Shown piece after piece: positions 63,754 through 64,000 of a DNA stretch of 64,000 nucleotides; within the stretch, counting starts at the first letter, position 1; the number at the start of each line of letters is the position of its first letter. Location of the stretch: assembly GCF_023805295.1 (NCBI RefSeq), contig NZ_JAMSHT010000001.1, positions 2,243,001-2,307,000 on the forward strand, written 5' to 3'. The position numbers were made by a program, and so were the translations under genes. The notes below the pieces were generated by a model that was not told where the DNA came from, did not search any database, and saw nothing but the letters and a program-made list of their open reading frames with translations. Source of the DNA: Sphingomicrobium sediminis. Its GTDB lineage: Bacteria; Pseudomonadota; Alphaproteobacteria; Sphingomonadales; Sphingomonadaceae.

Positions 63754-64000
63754 TCAGGATTGAGGCAAGCGCCGCGGAAAAACGAGGCTGGCGACGAGGC
63801 CGCTTTCGCCATCGTCGCGGTCGGCGAGGACGAGCTCGCCATGATGGCGCCGCATGATTGCCGACACGATGGCAAGCCCAAGACCGTGCCCGCCCGTCCC
63901 GCGATTGCGCGAGCCCTCGAGACGGCGGAAGGGTTCGCGGACGCTGTCGCGCTCGTCGGCGGCGATGCCCGGTCCGTCATCGGTCACCGACATCGTGACG
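63754..64000 (-). CDS. Sensor histidine kinase, C-terminal fragment
   Basis: Only the end of the ATPase domain is in the window: VTDDGPGIAADERDSVREPF (G1-box), GGHGLGLAIVSAIMRRHHGE (G2-box) and a final strand. The 5' part is beyond the right edge. A response regulator would be expected upstream. The kinase belongs to the EnvZ/PhoQ-like HATPase group. Confidence 0.88.
   Translation of the reverse strand, partial: VTMSVTDDGPGIAADERDSVREPFRRLEGSRNRGTGGHGLGLAIVSAIMRRHHGELVLADRDDGESGLVASLVFPRRLPQS

Overview
The window is chromosomal DNA of high G+C content from an alphaproteobacterium, most probably a member of the Sphingomonadales. The main evidence is a serine palmitoyltransferase whose His153, Asp225, His228 and Lys259 all sit exactly six residues before the known catalytic residues of the Sphingomonas paucimobilis enzyme, next to an acyl carrier protein and a CerR-like reductase. 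Supporting evidence is SciP (a CtrA-pathway regulator of Alphaproteobacteria), an ATP12 chaperone, ClpS, class I PHA synthase with a phasin, and a serC-serA operon with a structured leader. Almost all of it is core genome. I see no prophage, insertion sequence, CRISPR array, integron or defence island. Genes are packed tightly, with many ATGA/TTGA start-stop overlaps and many tail-to-tail gene pairs that share a four-base stop.

Layout. 1-4.4 kb: end of a proline symporter, a secreted tail-collar protein, then a formaldehyde detoxification run (frmA, VOC protein, S-formylglutathione hydrolase, universal stress protein, cupin). 4.5-5.8 kb: a secreted papain-like protease of visibly lower G+C. 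5.9-13.8 kb, minus strand: tRNA-Glu, recJ, two PH-domain membrane proteins, glpX, DUF2721, alaC and a TRIC-type channel. 13.8-22.3 kb: phaC, RarD, a lipoprotein, an RluA-type pseudouridine synthase, a HAD phosphatase, ATP12, gmk and an unusual phasin. 22.4-32 kb: clpS, an AraC regulator, a serine hydrolase, murA, a DUF445 protein and an RND efflux pair. 32.2-37.9 kb: a SIMPL protein between two GlsB-type proteins, sciP, mnmA, PhzF, a CDF metal exporter and pdxH. 38-43 kb: a J-domain chaperone, a YihY/BrkB protein with an apparent CTG start, fabI, a DUF1232 protein, a methyltransferase and purA. 43-50.4 kb: an aldo/keto reductase, serA, serC, an M23 peptidase, erpA, xth and a GNAT protein. 50.5-54.6 kb: a fatty acid desaturase, lptG, lptF and a DUF2141 protein. 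54.6-60.7 kb: a minus-strand run tetR-obgE-cerR-acp-spt-hybrid histidine kinase. 60.8-64 kb: a PF10118 protein divergent from tetR, a GNAT protein, rpmA, rplU, hspQ and a truncated histidine kinase.

How the genes fit together. Two coherent physiological themes stand out. The first is carbon storage: phaC at 13.9 kb and the phasin at 21.5 kb both have TGC/GCA palindromes just upstream, which suggests shared control. The second is the outer membrane: sphingolipid synthesis (spt, acp, cerR), LptFG, a desaturase and FabI all act on the envelope. Serine made by SerC/SerA is the substrate of the serine palmitoyltransferase. The most unusual single observations are the missing canonical start codon of the YihY gene, an RND permease with an extra two-helix insertion, a hairpin that hides the murA ribosome binding site, and two structured leaders between serC and the M23 peptidase gene.
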